Assembly: GCA_033807775.1 (NCBI GenBank) | Contig: CM066317.1 | Location: forward strand, 36,025,870-36,089,869 | Source of the DNA: Saussurea involucrata | Taxonomy: Eukaryota; Streptophyta; Magnoliopsida; Asterales; Asteraceae | Length of the DNA stretch: 64,000 bases | Direction of reading: 5' to 3' | Shown here: piece by piece, positions 1-11,574 of the stretch | How the letters are laid out: the number at the start of each line of letters is the position of its first letter | Position numbering within the stretch: the stretch's first letter is position 1 | The notes under the pieces: model-generated | Told to the model about the DNA's origin: nothing | Database searches by the model: none | What the model saw: only the letters and a program-made list of their open reading frames with translations | Program-made: the position numbers and the translations under genes

Positions 1-1382
1 GTGGTGGATATTTCACCACTTAACCAAACAGCCCCCTCTACTTTCATCATTTGACAAATTCCACCCTCCAACTTATAAATTAAAATTAAAGTTTACCCCT
101 TAACTTATAACTCCGTAAGACAAATAACGTAACTTACTCGGGGATAAACTCTAAAATTAATCTATCAAATTATTATACTCAAATTATTCAATAAACCAAA
201 CGTAACACTTTATATAAAATTCAAGATGTTACATTCACAACAGGGTTTACCCTTACATTGAAAAAGTAAAATAATTTACATATCACCATGCTCAAAATAC
301 CATCGTGTGTTGTAAAAGAGTTGATCCTTTCTTTAAACACACGCTCGCACGTGTCGACTCATTTTCCAAAAATAAAACAAGGGGTTCGTTATGCTTGTAA
401 ACATTCTTAACACAATAAGAATCCATGTAAATCATTTAAGAAAGACACCATCCATGAAACTAACTTTGCGATGAAGGCTATTCACTCTAACCAGGTCCAA
501 CATCACTCCTACAGGAACTTATCGTCGACACCCATCTTTTGACCATCGATCGCCTTCTCATTCTCGTATCCACTTGTGGTACAGTTGCTTCCCAACCCTT
601 CAAATTTCATATAGACCAAAGATCCACAACCATGCGATTTCGAAATTCAATCCTTAAGGCCGAGTAACGACCAGTTATCTCATGTTTTACCCATACACAT
701 GTTTGGATTCATTACTTACATATTTCCTTCACCAATCCGGCCACTACACCGCTTGACTAACAACCGAGGGTTCATTTTCTTCACTCGATTATTTTTTTAA
801 GCTCACAAGATTTCCATCACAGTTCTAATCCCAACTGATCGACCCATCGAACCAAGCAATGGGGACACACTAGAAACTAGGAGTTCACCCCTATTTCGTC
901 CTTCATCCCCTTCTTGGACCTAGAATTTCCACCCTTGATCGGTCCATCACCGCTTCAAACCACCCTCCTTCTAGAAAGTGCCAACAATTCTCACTATGAA
1001 CGACCTTACGCATAATAACAAAGCCGTACGCATCATAACAAAACCATGTTACGTTCCTCCTTCGTCTAAGGGCTGCCTCAACCATAACAGCCTACCATAT
1101 AGTACAAGAACTGGAACAACCGCAAACAATCACCACTCAAACTCAACTTCGCAACATAAGGCCATTCGAGCACGTACATGTACCTGAAAATTCGCAATTA
1201 CACTGGCCAGGTGTAACGTAAATTTACCTTACACGACAGTTCTCATTACCCTATTTTTCTAGCGCACCTAGATTGATCTTTCTTAAAGGCATCTTATATC
1301 TCGGCTGTGTCCCTCAAATCACAGTTTAAGTTTAGGCCCCTCTGGTCACCTAAATCCCTTAAACTATGGCTCTGATACCATT
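1..1382 (-). mobile_element. Element D internal region (5' leader side), truncated by window edge
   Basis: This is the interior of a minus-strand LTR retrotransposon whose 5' LTR begins at 1383. Its leader reads leftwards from the primer binding site at 1368-1380. I found no recognisable gag, protease or polymerase motif on either strand. The only open frames are about 60-70 codons with no domain signature, so I treat it as untranslated leader or a degenerate interior. Element C, which has a similar PBS and LTR style, also has a non-coding interior, so D may likewise be a LARD. Its body lies beyond the window. Confidence 0.6.
1368..1380 (-). other. Primer binding site of element D (initiator-Met tRNA type)
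   Basis: On the minus strand this reads TGGTATCAGAGCC, the standard plant retrotransposon PBS complementary to the 3' end of initiator tRNA-Met. It lies 2 nt inside the LTR edge at 1383 and fixes D as a minus-strand element. Confidence 0.9.
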
Positions 1383-2296
1383 TGTAACAACCCAAAACAT
1401 TGAACATGCAAAACATAGATAAATAAGCCCAAAACGAGTCCCAATTACGAATAAGGATTTATAAACTGAACATTACAAGGTCTGAATAACACAAAATTTG
1501 CAGCGAAAACATTCTATCCACAGCCGAGATCTATCTAATACAAAGCAACACTAACTAAGGAACTATAGTGCTCCTTATGCCGATGCCTCCATCTCTAAAC
1601 CTTACTCTTCTATTGCCTTTACTTGAAGCACCGCTAGAGCGCTTCCCTGAAAATGGTTTAGTTTTGATAGCGAAGGTTAGACCAATTGGTCTAGTGAATT
1701 CCCTCCGAAAACGGTTTTAACAACAAGCTTAAAATATTTCTTTAACAAATCATACATCTCAACACAAAACTCCATACATGGGTATTTGCACAATGTTCAT
1801 AGACCGCATAATTTAACAACCACGATCGGGGCCCAAGCAGACTCCCCATTACCCGAATAGGAAGGAAACAAATTCCATACCCACCGGTTCAAAATAAACT
1901 CCCATGGGATCATCGGATCCCGAGGTGCACTAATCCCACTGTGCAACCCTACTCCACATGGCATATAAGCATAGCTAACAATAAACCAGCAATGCATGCA
2001 ATCTTTATAAACAGTTTAATCATGCTAAATAAGCATTTCCAAAACATACTTTCATGCGAGGAGTTTGTAACAAGTTAAGAAAATGAAACATACTCGCATC
2101 TCATACCATGATCAGTTTAAAACATTTAACATTTCATTTCACGTAAAAAGGGTTAAGGGAACTCACCTGGTTGTAGTGACCTTCCTAGCCACGTGTCTCA
2201 ACCCGAACTGATCTCACACCTAAAGCATACCATACATTTCGTTTAGTGACAGACCCAACCGCTGACCCTAGAACTTACTCCGAGTCCGGAGCCCAC

Positions 2297-3145
2297 TGTT
2301 AATGCCAAAAATCGCACCAAAGGGACAACTTAAGGTCGATGTGGACTTAAACAACTAAAGAAAGAATCTTTCGACGAGACGTGCGACGAGGATAAAAATA
2401 AAAAGAAAATGGATTTGATGACGTAGGAAAAACCTCAAACGAGGAAAAAACCTGCGGACGACAGTGGGTGTCGTCGCTATACTATGGTCGCCAATCAGGG
2501 GCGATGTCCTTGGTACTGGCGTCGGTCGTACAATGATTACAATACAAATGAAGAAAATGCTTCGAAATGTAAAGTACAAGTGTTTGAATGTAAAAACAGG
2601 TGTTTGTTGTGTGAATACAAAGTGTAAGTAACTGTTGGTCGAAAGCTGTCGTCTTGCGTCGAGAGTGAGTTCTTCGAGAGAGAATGCTTCACTTGAATTT
2701 GCTGTAGAGTTCTTCTGTGTTGTCTCAGATGTCCTGAAATGATTGCTTGAACTCAATATTTATAGTCTCCGCGTCATTAAATGCTCTCTTTAACGGTTAC
2801 AACGGCTAGAAACGGTCGCCGAGATGAATGTTGATAATAGTCTCCATCCGTTACGGCTTCCGGCTGTTAATGGCTTTGACTCCTGCATTTAATCAAGTGT
2901 ACAAACGTAACAGTCAAGGTTAACGTTAGCTTTGGTCGAAGGTGCAATGATCTTATGCGATGGTCGTACGGGACGGGCGATGCTATGGTCGGGCGTCATG
3001 GGAGACGTACGACTTACCTTTTACGGGAGACGACGGATGTTTTCTGGGTTCTTGTCGAGACCTTATCTTAATACAAGACTTGGATTATAACGTGCGTCTT
3101 ACCTGCTATGGACGTGGTCGTACGACGTGATTTTTTGCCCAAACA
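2297..3145 (-). repeat. 3' LTR of element A
   Basis: 849 bp, starting TGTTAATGCC and ending GCCCAAACA in plus-strand reading. It matches 24630-25478 along its full length with about 27 substitutions by hand count. A TATA-like TATAAATA lies on the minus strand at about 2758-2765. Part of the U3 region closely resembles the LTRs of element B. Confidence 0.9.
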
Positions 3146-3162
3146 GTTTGCCCCCAAAATTT
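3146..3162 (-). other. Polypurine tract of element A
   Basis: On the minus strand this reads AAATTTTGGGGGCAAAC, directly abutting the 3' LTR. It is the expected plus-strand priming site, and B has the equivalent tract at 23396-23412. Confidence 0.8.
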
Positions 3163-3605
3163 AAAAATTGAATGTCAAATTTAAGTTTTAAATTTTGCTT
3201 GTCGAATACTTGTGACCTGGGTTGAGGGACTTACCTGGTTGTCGTGGAACTAGACTAGTCCGCTTCTAATTGAACGAGAAGTCGAAAGAGCAATGAGGTC
3301 GTGAAGTTATGATGACACACGATGATGCTTACTAGCTGTCGAGGACAGGTGTCGAAGATCCGGGCGGGCATGCAAGAGGACGGGGATGCGTGGCGATCAT
3401 CCAGGGATTCGATTTGATGCGTTCGTTTGTATAAATAAAGATCACGACGGATCTCTTCTTGCTATACTTCGAAGTGTTTATTTGGGAAGAGATTTCGCCT
3501 TGATTCCTTTCCATTCTTCGTCTAAACTTTACTCGAATCGCTGCAAATCTTCAACCCGCATTTGAGAGCGTTTATATAAGACCTTGTTCTATCCTCTGAT
3601 TCACA
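3163..3605 (+). other. Upstream region of the antisense gene in A
   Basis: About 440 bp between the purine tract and the antisense start codon, with no coding potential on either strand. It carries the TATA box at 3573-3580 and corresponds to the B segment that element C interrupted (13997-14190 plus 23141-23395). Confidence 0.6.
3573..3580 (+). promoter_or_regulatory. TATA box of the antisense gene in A
   Basis: TATATAAG lies 33 bp before the first ATG of the antisense gene at 3606. The same motif in the same context occurs in copy B at about 14023-14030 on the minus strand. Its conservation suggests the gene has its own promoter inside the retrotransposon. The predicted start of transcription is so near 3606 that translation may begin at the in-frame ATG at 3636. 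Confidence 0.55.
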
Positions 3606-5256
3606 ATGTCGACGGAGCCTGCTAGTCTTTTCATGAATCACGTAGACTTAGATGCTTTTAGGAGTTTAGCAAAAATTCCTGCAAATGTAGAGTTGTGGTG
3701 CCCGGGGATTGTTCGTTCTAAGGATTGCCCTGAGGGATATCTCGTTTTGTACGAGTATCCTTTTAAGATAGGGTTTCAATGGCCGTTTTCTGGTTTAGCC
3801 AAGTCATTCATGCAGGATTTCGATGTGTCGCCGGGAAAATTGATGCCCCAACTTTGGTGAGTTTTGTTGGTTATTGAGCGAGCGTCCGCGAAATGGGAGT
3901 TTCCTATGATCATGAATGATTTCTTGGCGGCGTATCAAGTTAAAAAGGATAAGAACTGGCGTTATAGTCCTTATTCTAAGTTCAGGGGTGATCGTGCCTT
4001 GGTTTTGGGAACTGGCGTCAATGATCGTGGGTGGAAGTCGAGGTATGTATTTGTTCTTACCGAGTCATTGGATTCCAGCAGCAATTGGATGCGGTCAGAC
4101 TGGAATAAGACAGGTATGCTTCGTTTGTTTCTGAATTTTATTTATTTTTATGACTTCTACTTATCACTTTCCTCTTGTCGCCTTCAGAGATTCAGCTTGT
4201 CGAAGTGAAACCGACTATGGATTCCCAGGCTAAGATCAACAAGTTCTTGAGTCTTAGCGTTGATGACCGATCTTTCGTTTCGTGGCAATCGGCGGTCGAG
4301 GACGAGGATGAGGACGTGATAGAAGAAAGAGATGAGGACGTAAAGGAAGAGGCGACTGGTAAGTGTATCATAGTTTTTATTTTATTTTCGTTTACTCTAT
4401 CTGTCTGACGCTTTATGTATTTCCTGATCAGTGTCGATCGAGAGGAAATCGGTCTCTAGGGCGAGAGTAAAGCAGGTTATGCGTGCCCTTCGGGGTGAAA
4501 ATGTTTCGACAGCTGGGTCGAGCCAGAAGAGAACCAAGAGGACAGTCCTGAGGGAACCGTCGTCGAGGGTTGATAACTCACCGGGAGTTGTTCTGCCTAA
4601 GAAGGCGAGGGCGTCATCTAGCCGTCCTGGCGTGATGGACGCGACACCAGCAAGTTCTGCGCTTCCGGCGACGGTGACGAAACCGGTGTCTCAAGTGTCG
4701 ATCCCAATGTCTACCGATAGGGGCGAGGGATCATCGGCCGAAGTTATGACGGTCAATTTTACATTGCCGTCTAACTTTATGGCGGATGGTGTCCTAGACG
4801 GGACGGCGTCGTTCCCTTATCTGGGGAAGTATTTGCTCCCGTCTTTCGGGGAGCGTTTTCGTGGAGTTCCGGCCGGAGAGATTGGATCTCAAGTTACCAA
4901 CCTGGCGTTCATGGTGAGTGTCAATCTTTCATGACTTGTCTCATTCGTTTAGTCGTCTATTATTTTCTTGTGTTATTTTTCAGACGTTCCAGTCGTCTTT
5001 GGCATTGCACGCTGGGATGTCGAAAGTTGAAGGGTTGATGGCGTCTGCCCTTGAAAGAGAAGTTGCGGCGTTGGAGAGAGAGAAGGCGGCTTTAGATAGG
5101 GAGAGGATTGCCTTGGCGCGTGCTGACGAGCTAGCCATCCAACTTTTCGATGCTCAGTATGAACTGCAGGAGATTCGTGCGGGAGGGGTGGCAGATGAAG
5201 GCCCTCAGGTCGGGACTTCGAGTAGGGATACGACCGATGTTCCCCCTGTCGTCTAG
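3606..5256 (+). pseudogene. Spliced antisense gene of element A: Transposase_28-like protein, 4 exons, one in-frame stop
   Basis: Predicted exons are 3606-4113, 4188-4358, 4432-4913 and 4984-5256. Introns of 74, 73 and 70 bp all begin GT and end AG, with donors GTATGC, GTAAGT and GTGAGT. The exons sum to 1434 nt, exactly 478 codons including the stop. Exon 1 resembles the putative gypsy-type transposon domain (PF04195): a YPFKIGFQWPFSGLAKSF segment followed by PGKLMPQLW. Exon 2 has an acidic tail, exon 3 is basic and Ser/Pro-rich, and exon 4 forms a strongly charged coiled coil (LEREVAALEREKAAL). The only lesion is TGA at 3858-3860, where B has CGA (Arg). It lies tail to tail with gag-protease, 680 bp away. 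Molecular function is unknown; similar antisense ORFs occur in Tat-lineage retrotransposons. Exon structure is inferred, not shown by transcripts. Confidence 0.75.
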
Positions 5257-5936
5257 AATTTTTTCTTTCCTTGTTGTTTTTGCCACTTGACCTATCGGGG
5301 GTTGAGTATGTATATGATGGTTTACTCAACGAATATATCTTTTGTTTTGAATCTTATGCTTTATTCAAATCATATTGATTATGAAGTCGAACATAAGATA
5401 CATATGAAATCACGCGACTAAGGCACTCATTGTAATACGATAATAAGAACGTAAAACAAATAAAAACACGCGATTAACGCATCCATTCAGGGTATAAAAG
5501 GTAAGAAACTTAGATGTAAGTTATTTAGGCTTTGCGATTGTACGACGAGATCGTACGAGGAGGGATGGTCAGGGAAGAAAATCCTGATTGTTTATGTCGT
5601 GCGATTCTGCGAATTTAAAGTCATCTAGTAAACTTAATGATTATTGTCGTGCGATTCTGCGATAATCTGTCGTGCGATTCTGCGATAAAACGATGTCGGG
5701 GGTTGGTCGTTGGCTAGCCAACGACCCTCCGATGCTTAAGTCAGTAAACGTTTTGTGAGAAAAAATCTTATGAAAAAAGAGTTAGAGAACGTACCATTTA
5801 GAGAACGTACAATTTCAGACTCTCTCTATTTGCCCCCTGTCATTTATTACCTTATTCTTTTTGGGAGGAAAAGACAGGTTTTAAATGACAGAACGACACG
5901 GCAATCCTGTCGAAAGCTTGATCTTGCGACTTCAGT
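5257..5936. other. Spacer between the convergent genes of element A
   Basis: Non-coding region between the 3' ends of the antisense gene and gag-protease. It contains three copies of a short motif containing TCGTGCGATTCTGCGA at about 5596-5685. On the gag-sense strand there is a purine tract reading GACAGGGGGCAAATAGAGAG at about 5821-5840, conserved in B. I see no RT or integrase remnant. Confidence 0.6.
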
Positions 5937-8150
5937 TTATTTCCGCGGCTTCAAGGTAGACTTGTAGCACTCACGAGCGACTTTTGGCTCGCTTTTGATC
6001 TCCTGGATTCCCCAAGGCGTAGGGAATTTCAACATTTGATGATATGTCGAAGGAACGTCTTTCATATCGTGGATCCATGGTCGACCTAAGATGATGTTAT
6101 AGGACGACGCACAATCGATGACACTGAACTTGGTCTGCTTGTTGACTCCTCTGGCGTAGACGGGCAAGATTATCTCTCCGAAGGTGCTCGTCGCTTCTCC
6201 ATTGAAACCGACCAAAGTCGTCGAACGTCGGGTGATTTCCGAGAGATCGATTCCCATGGCTTTGATGGTGTTGAGAAAAATGACATTTGCTGAGCTTCCC
6301 CCGTCGATCAAGACTCGACGCGTTAGACAGTTACCGACTGTGAGCTGAATGATCAACCCGTCGTGATGCTTCTGATACGAGTCGCCAAGGTCGACGTGGT
6401 CGAACACAATCTTCATAGCTTCTAACTCTAGATCTTCTTTTGGTCTTGACGAGCGAGGAATAGGCCGATCATCTGGCGCCTGATTGGCATGACGCTTGGC
6501 TGCTGAATACGTCAGACCACACACATCTGAACCACCGGTGATGCAATTGACGACCTTCGCATGCTCGGGGGTCGTCGTTCGATGTCCGTTAGCTGAAATA
6601 GCGACATCGTCGATGATATCTTTGAGATTTCCTTTCGGAAAATGATACGCTAATTCCTTCTTCAATGCGACACAATCGTCTGCCGTATGACCATGATCGA
6701 TGTGGAAGTTGCACCACTTTGATTTGTCTTTCTTAGCATCGTCCAGGTCGGACTTCTTTGGCCATCGAATGGTAGCTTGAGCGGTCTTCAGAGCTTCGAC
6801 TAAGTCCTTTGAAGATCCTTTGAATCCGTAAGAGGATATATTGGGGTACTGAGTGAACTTAGTCGCGGTCTTGGCCTCTGCTTTCGTCTTGAAACGAACA
6901 TTTGAAATTTGGCGCGCTGACTCTATTCTGGAAACAGCCTTTGTCTTGAACACTAGTTTTCTGACGCCTAACGACCTTTTGTCGTCAGTGTGCTTGCGAC
7001 GAAAGGCGGCATCGTCCTCGACCCTCATATATGCTAAGGTTCGAGCTTGGACGTCTTCGAAAGTCTTGGGGGGTACTTGGTCAGATCGATATATAGACCT
7101 GAACTATCGTCTAGACCACGTTTATAAGCTTCGATCGCAGTTTTGATGTCACAATTGCGGATATTGATCATTTCGGCATTGAATCTATTGAAATAACTTC
7201 GAATAGACTCATTAGTCTTCTGCATGACATAGTACAGATCACTAGTCTGCATTTCCATCTTATGACTGCTGGCGAATTGCCGGGAGAATTGGTTGACCAA
7301 TTCGGCGAACGACCCGATAGATTTGGGTTTGAGATTGATCAACCACTGGAGAGCTGGACCAGTGAGAGTCGCCCCGAAACTCTTGCACAAGCATACTTCC
7401 TGGTACATGTGTGGAATCGAGATCGTCCACATGAGCTGCTTATACTGCGCGACATGCTCGGTTGGATCGGTCACACCCGAATACTTGGGAGTGAAGGTAG
7501 GATTGTTATACTTCTTTGGGACCTCAACGGTGGCGATCTCGTCGATGAAGGGCGACGCCTGATACCCCGAGCGAGGCTCGACATCAACAGACACGGCTGC
7601 CCCAGGCAACTTGGCGAGCAAGGACAGGACGCGCTCATTTTGGTCTTCTAACATCTTCAAACGCTGGGCGACGGGATCGTTAGGATCAGGATTTGCCCCT
7701 GTCGGATTGGTCCCTGGACTAGTGCCATTACCATGCGACGAACCATTGGTGTCCCCGTTGAACGGGACAAAATACGGCTGTGACCCATAGTGGGATTGAT
7801 GCGGTCCATTCTGAAACGGCTGTGATCCTTGCTGGAAAGGCTGCGATCCACCGTGGAGTGGCTGAGATCCACCTTGAGGTCCATTCTGAAATGGCTGCTA
7901 AAATGGTTGCGACCCCTGCTGGAAAGGTTGCGACCCTTGTAATGGCTGAGACCCATTATTCACGGGTGGTGGCCTTATGTGCTGAGGAGGAACTGTCCCA
8001 AACTGAGGATTTGGGTTGAACGGCCCTGGCTGTTGATTCTGCATGAACGGGCCTGGATGCTGATTCTGCGTGGATGAACCTAGATTCGGGACAAAATGGT
8101 TAGGGCCATTCTGGTCGAACGATCTTGGAATTAGGTTATGCACGAACGGC
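5937..8150 (-). pseudogene. gag-protease of element A, main part (interrupted)
   Basis: Encodes most of gag and the protease, read from 8150 down to the stop at 5937. In order: a Gln/Pro/Asn-rich repeat region (QPFQNG-type units), the retrotransposon gag capsid domain (YSGVTDPTEHVAQYKQLMW, LTGPALQWLINLKPKS), a degenerate zinc knuckle (WCNFHIDHGHTADDC) and a retropepsin domain (catalytic VLIDGGSSANVIF, flap-side YNIILGRPWI). No RT follows. Lesions: an in-frame TAG near 7898, where B has CAG, and a one-base deletion near 7075, after which the frame resumes through 5937. The first 50 or so codons lie at 24365-24527 on the far side of inserted element B. Confidence 0.9.
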
Positions 8151-9103
8151 TGTTTGGGCAAAAAAATCATGTCGTACGACCACGACCAGAGCAGGTAAGA
8201 CGCACGTTATAATCCAAATCTTGTATTAAGATAAGGTCTCGACAAGAACCCAGAAAACATCCGTCGTCTCCCGTAAAAGGTAAGTCGTACGTCTCCCATG
8301 ACGCTCGACCATAGCATCGCCCGTCCCGTACGACCGTCACAAAGAACCATGCGACCTCGACCAAACTAACGTTAACCTTGACTGTTACGTTTGTTAAGTA
8401 TTTAATGCAGGAGTCAAAGCCATTAACAGCAAGCAGCCGTAACGGACGAAGAGCATTATGGATAATCACTTCGGCGACCGTTTCCAGCCGTTGTAGCCGT
8501 TGATCAAATCATTAATGGAGATAATTAATGACGCGATGACTATAAAAGACAAGTTAAAGCCTCATTTCAAGGGACATCAGTTAACATCGGATATACATCA
8601 GCGAACATCACCAAGCAGCAGAGAAAATCATCCAAACTCATAGCAAAGAACATTCAAACTCTGGAGATCAAATACTGAAAGCCAGAACCTTACAGCGAAC
8701 TCAAGAACACTCGGAGGAAAGCTCAAATATCGCTCTCGACGCACGGCAGCAGCTTTCGACCAACAGTTGATTATACTTTGTACTCACACACAACAAACAC
8801 CTGTTTTTACATTCAAACACTTGTACTTTACATTTCGAAGTATTTCTTTCATTTGTATTGTAATCATCGTACGACCGACGCCAGTACCAAGGACGTCGCC
8901 CCTGATTGGCGGCCATAGTGCAGCGACGACACCTCCTGTCATCTGCAGGTTTTTTCCTCGCTTGAGGTTTTTCCTGCGTCATCAAATCTCTTGTCTCGTT
9001 TATTTTTTCCTCATCGCACGTCTCGTCGAAAGATCCTTTCTTTAGTTGATTAAGTCCACATCGACCTTAAGTTGTTCCTTTGGTGTGATTTTTGGCAGTA
9101 ACA
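8151..9103 (+). repeat. 5' LTR of element B
   Basis: 953 bp, TGTTTGGGCA...CAGTAACA. It is paired with 23413-24364 and immediately followed by a PBS. A TATA box is at 8541-8548. The open frames inside are not recognisable as genes. Confidence 0.93.
8541..8548 (+). promoter_or_regulatory. TATA box in the 5' LTR of B
   Basis: TATAAAAG in the middle of the LTR, repeated at 23802-23809 in the 3' LTR. It is the likely core promoter at the U3/R boundary for the gag transcript. Confidence 0.55.
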
Positions 9104-9106
9104 GTT

Positions 9107-9122
9107 TGGCGCCATCCGTGGG
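9107..9122 (+). other. Primer binding site of element B
   Basis: TGGCGCCATCCGTGGG begins 3 nt after the LTR end. This PBS class (TGGCGCC...GTGGG) is seen in Tat/Ogre-type gypsy elements, possibly primed by tRNA-Arg. A has the same site with one change at 24611-24626 on the minus strand. Confidence 0.8.
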
Positions 9123-9205
9123 ACCTCATCTAGAGAAAATCCTCGACGAACGTGCACCATACTAACAGTTTCTTGGAGTTTTTTCTGCTCTCTATTACAG
9201 GAACA

Positions 9206-11574
9206 ATGGCAGCCCTTGGAAATCCGCAGCAAGCTGTTGCTCAGATGTATCAGGAGCTCGAAGTCGCCAAGAATCAGCTCAATGCAATGGCAGAGCAGAA
9301 TCGCAGAGCAGCTGAGGAGATCGCGCGGTTAAGAAATCCTCTTGGGCCTCAAAATGGTCCTAGGACGTTCGTGCAGAACCCAATTCCAAGATCGTTCGAC
9401 CAGAATGGCCCCAGACCATTTGTCCCGAATCCAGGTTCAACCGCGCAGAATCAGCATCCAGGCCCGTTCATGCAGAATCAACAGCCAGGGTCGTTCAACC
9501 CAAATCCTGAGTTTGGGACAGTTCCTCCTCAGCACATAAGGCCCCCACCCGTGAATAAAGGGTCTCAGCCAATACAAGGGTCGCAGCGTTTCCAGCAGGG
9601 GTCGCAACCATTTCAGCAGCCATTTCAGAATGGACCTCAAAGTGGATCTCAGCCACTCCACGGTGGATCACAGCCTTTCCAGCAAGGATCGCAGCCGTTT
9701 CAGAATGGACCGCAGCAATTCCACTATGGGTCGCAGCCACATTTTGTCCCGTTCAACGGAGGCACCAATGGTTCGTCGCATGGTAATAGCACTAGTCCGG
9801 GGACCAATCCCTCGACAGGGGCAAATCCTGATCTTAACGATCCCGTCGCCCAACATTTGAAGATGTTAGAAGACCAAAATGAGCGCGTCCTGTCCTTGCT
9901 CGCCAAGTTGCCTGGGGCAGCCGTGCCTGTCGACGTCGAGCCTCGCTCGGGGTATCAGGCGGCGCCCTTCATCGACGAGATCGCCACCGTCGAGGTCCCA
10001 AAGAAGTATAACATTCCTGCCTTCACTCCCAAATATTCTGGTGTGACTGATCCGACTGAGCACGTCGCGCAGTACAAGCAGCTCATGTGGACAATCTCGA
10101 TCCCATTTATGTACCAGGAAGTATGCATGTGTAAGAGTTTCGGAGCAACTCTCACTGGTCCAGCTCTCCAATGGTTAATCAATCTCAAACCTAAGTCCAT
10201 CGGGTCGTTTGCTGAGTTGGTTAACCAGTTCTCCCAGCAATTCGCCAGCAGTCGTAAGATGGAGAACCAGACCAGCGACTTATATTACATCGCGCAGAAA
10301 GCTAATGAGTCTATTCGAAGTTATTTCAATAGATTCAATGCCGAAATGATCAGCATCCGCAATTGCGACGTCAAAACCGCGATCGAAGCCTATAAGCGTG
10401 GTCTGGACGATAGTTCGGGTCTATACACCGAGCTGACCAAATATCCCCCGGAGAATTTCGAAGACGTCCGAGCTCGAACCTTGGCATATATGAGGGTCGA
10501 GGATGATGCCGCCTTTCGTCGCAAGCACACTGACGACAAGAAGTCATTAGGCGTCAGAAAGCCAGAGTTCAAGACAAAGGCTATTTCCAGAGTAGAGCCA
10601 GGGCGCCAAATTTCAAATGTTCGTTTCAAGACGAAAGCAGAGGCTAAGACCGTGACTAAGTTCACTCAGTACCCCAAGATATCATCTTACGGATTCAAAG
10701 GATCTGCTAAGGACTTAGTCGAAGCTCTGAAGACCACTCAAGCTACCATCTGATGGCCAAAGAAGTCCGACCTGGACGATGCTAAGAAAGACAAATCAAA
10801 GTGGTGCGACTTCCATGCCGATCATGGTCATGCGACAGACGACTGTATCGCATTGAAGAAGGAACTAGCATATCATTTCCCGAAAGGAAATCTCAAGGAC
10901 ATCATCGACGATGTCGTTGTTCCAGCTAATGGCCATCGACCCCCGAGCACGCGAAAGTCGTCAATTGCATCACCGGTGGTTCAGATGTGTGTGGTCTGAT
11001 GTATTCAGCGGCCAAGCGTCATGCCAGTCAGGCGCCCGGTGATCGGCTTATTCCTCGCTCGTCTAGACCTAAAGGAGATTTGGAGCTAGAAGCTATGAAG
11101 ATTGTGTTCGACCACGTCGACCTGGGCGATTCGTATCAGAAGCATCATGAAGGGTTAATCATTCAGCTCACAGTCGGTAACTGCCTAACGCGTCGAGTCT
11201 TGATCGACGGGGGCAGCTCAGCAAATGTCATTTTTCTCAACACCATCAAAGCCATGGGAATCGATCGCTCGGAAATCACCCGACGTTCGACGACTTTGGT
11301 CGGTTTCAATGAAGAAGCGACGAGCACCTTCGGAGAGATAATCTTGCCCGTCTACGCTGGAGGAGTCAACAAGCCGACCAAGTTCAGCGTCATCGATTGT
11401 GCGTCGGCCTATAACATCATCTTAGGTCGACCATGGATCCATGATATGAAAGCTGTTCCTTTGACGTATCATCAAATGTTGAAATTCCCGACGCCATGGG
11501 GAATCCAGGAGATCAAGAGTGAGCCAAAAGTCGCTCGTGAATGCTACAAGTCTACTTTGAAGCCGAGAAAATAA
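9206..11574 (+). pseudogene. gag-protease of element B
   Basis: The start is placed at 9206 (MAALGNPQQAV) because the same ATG is used in A. An ATG 54 nt upstream is also in frame. Residues 1-50 are helical and Gln-rich, then come QGSQPFQ-type repeats to about residue 190, the gag capsid domain, a zinc-knuckle-like WCDFHADHGHATDDC, and a retropepsin with VLIDGGSSANVIF and YNIILGRPWIHDM. TGA at 10751-10753 replaces an Arg codon of A, and a 7-bp deletion near 10938 shifts the frame; the protease is open again at 10987-11574. No RT or integrase follows. The protein would form particles and process itself, but replication would need enzymes from an autonomous relative. Confidence 0.92.

Noticed and set aside
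1368..1380. tRNA-like sequence (TGGTATCAGAGCC here and at 16451, 37707, 43706)
   Set aside because: These are primer binding sites next to LTRs, not tRNA genes; no cloverleaf around them.
4973..5329. 118-codon minus-strand frame, matched by 12274-12684 in B
   Set aside because: Antisense shadow of exon 4 of the spliced gene, which has a coherent coiled-coil product.
5257..5936. Possible hidden RT or integrase in elements A and B
   Set aside because: I checked the interval between protease and antisense gene in both copies and saw no YxDD, DDE or HHCC-like motif in any frame.
7262..7651. 129-codon plus-strand frame
   Set aside because: It is the exact reverse of the conserved gag capsid region in element A, and the equivalent appears opposite gag in B (9866-10171). 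Shadow of a real gene.
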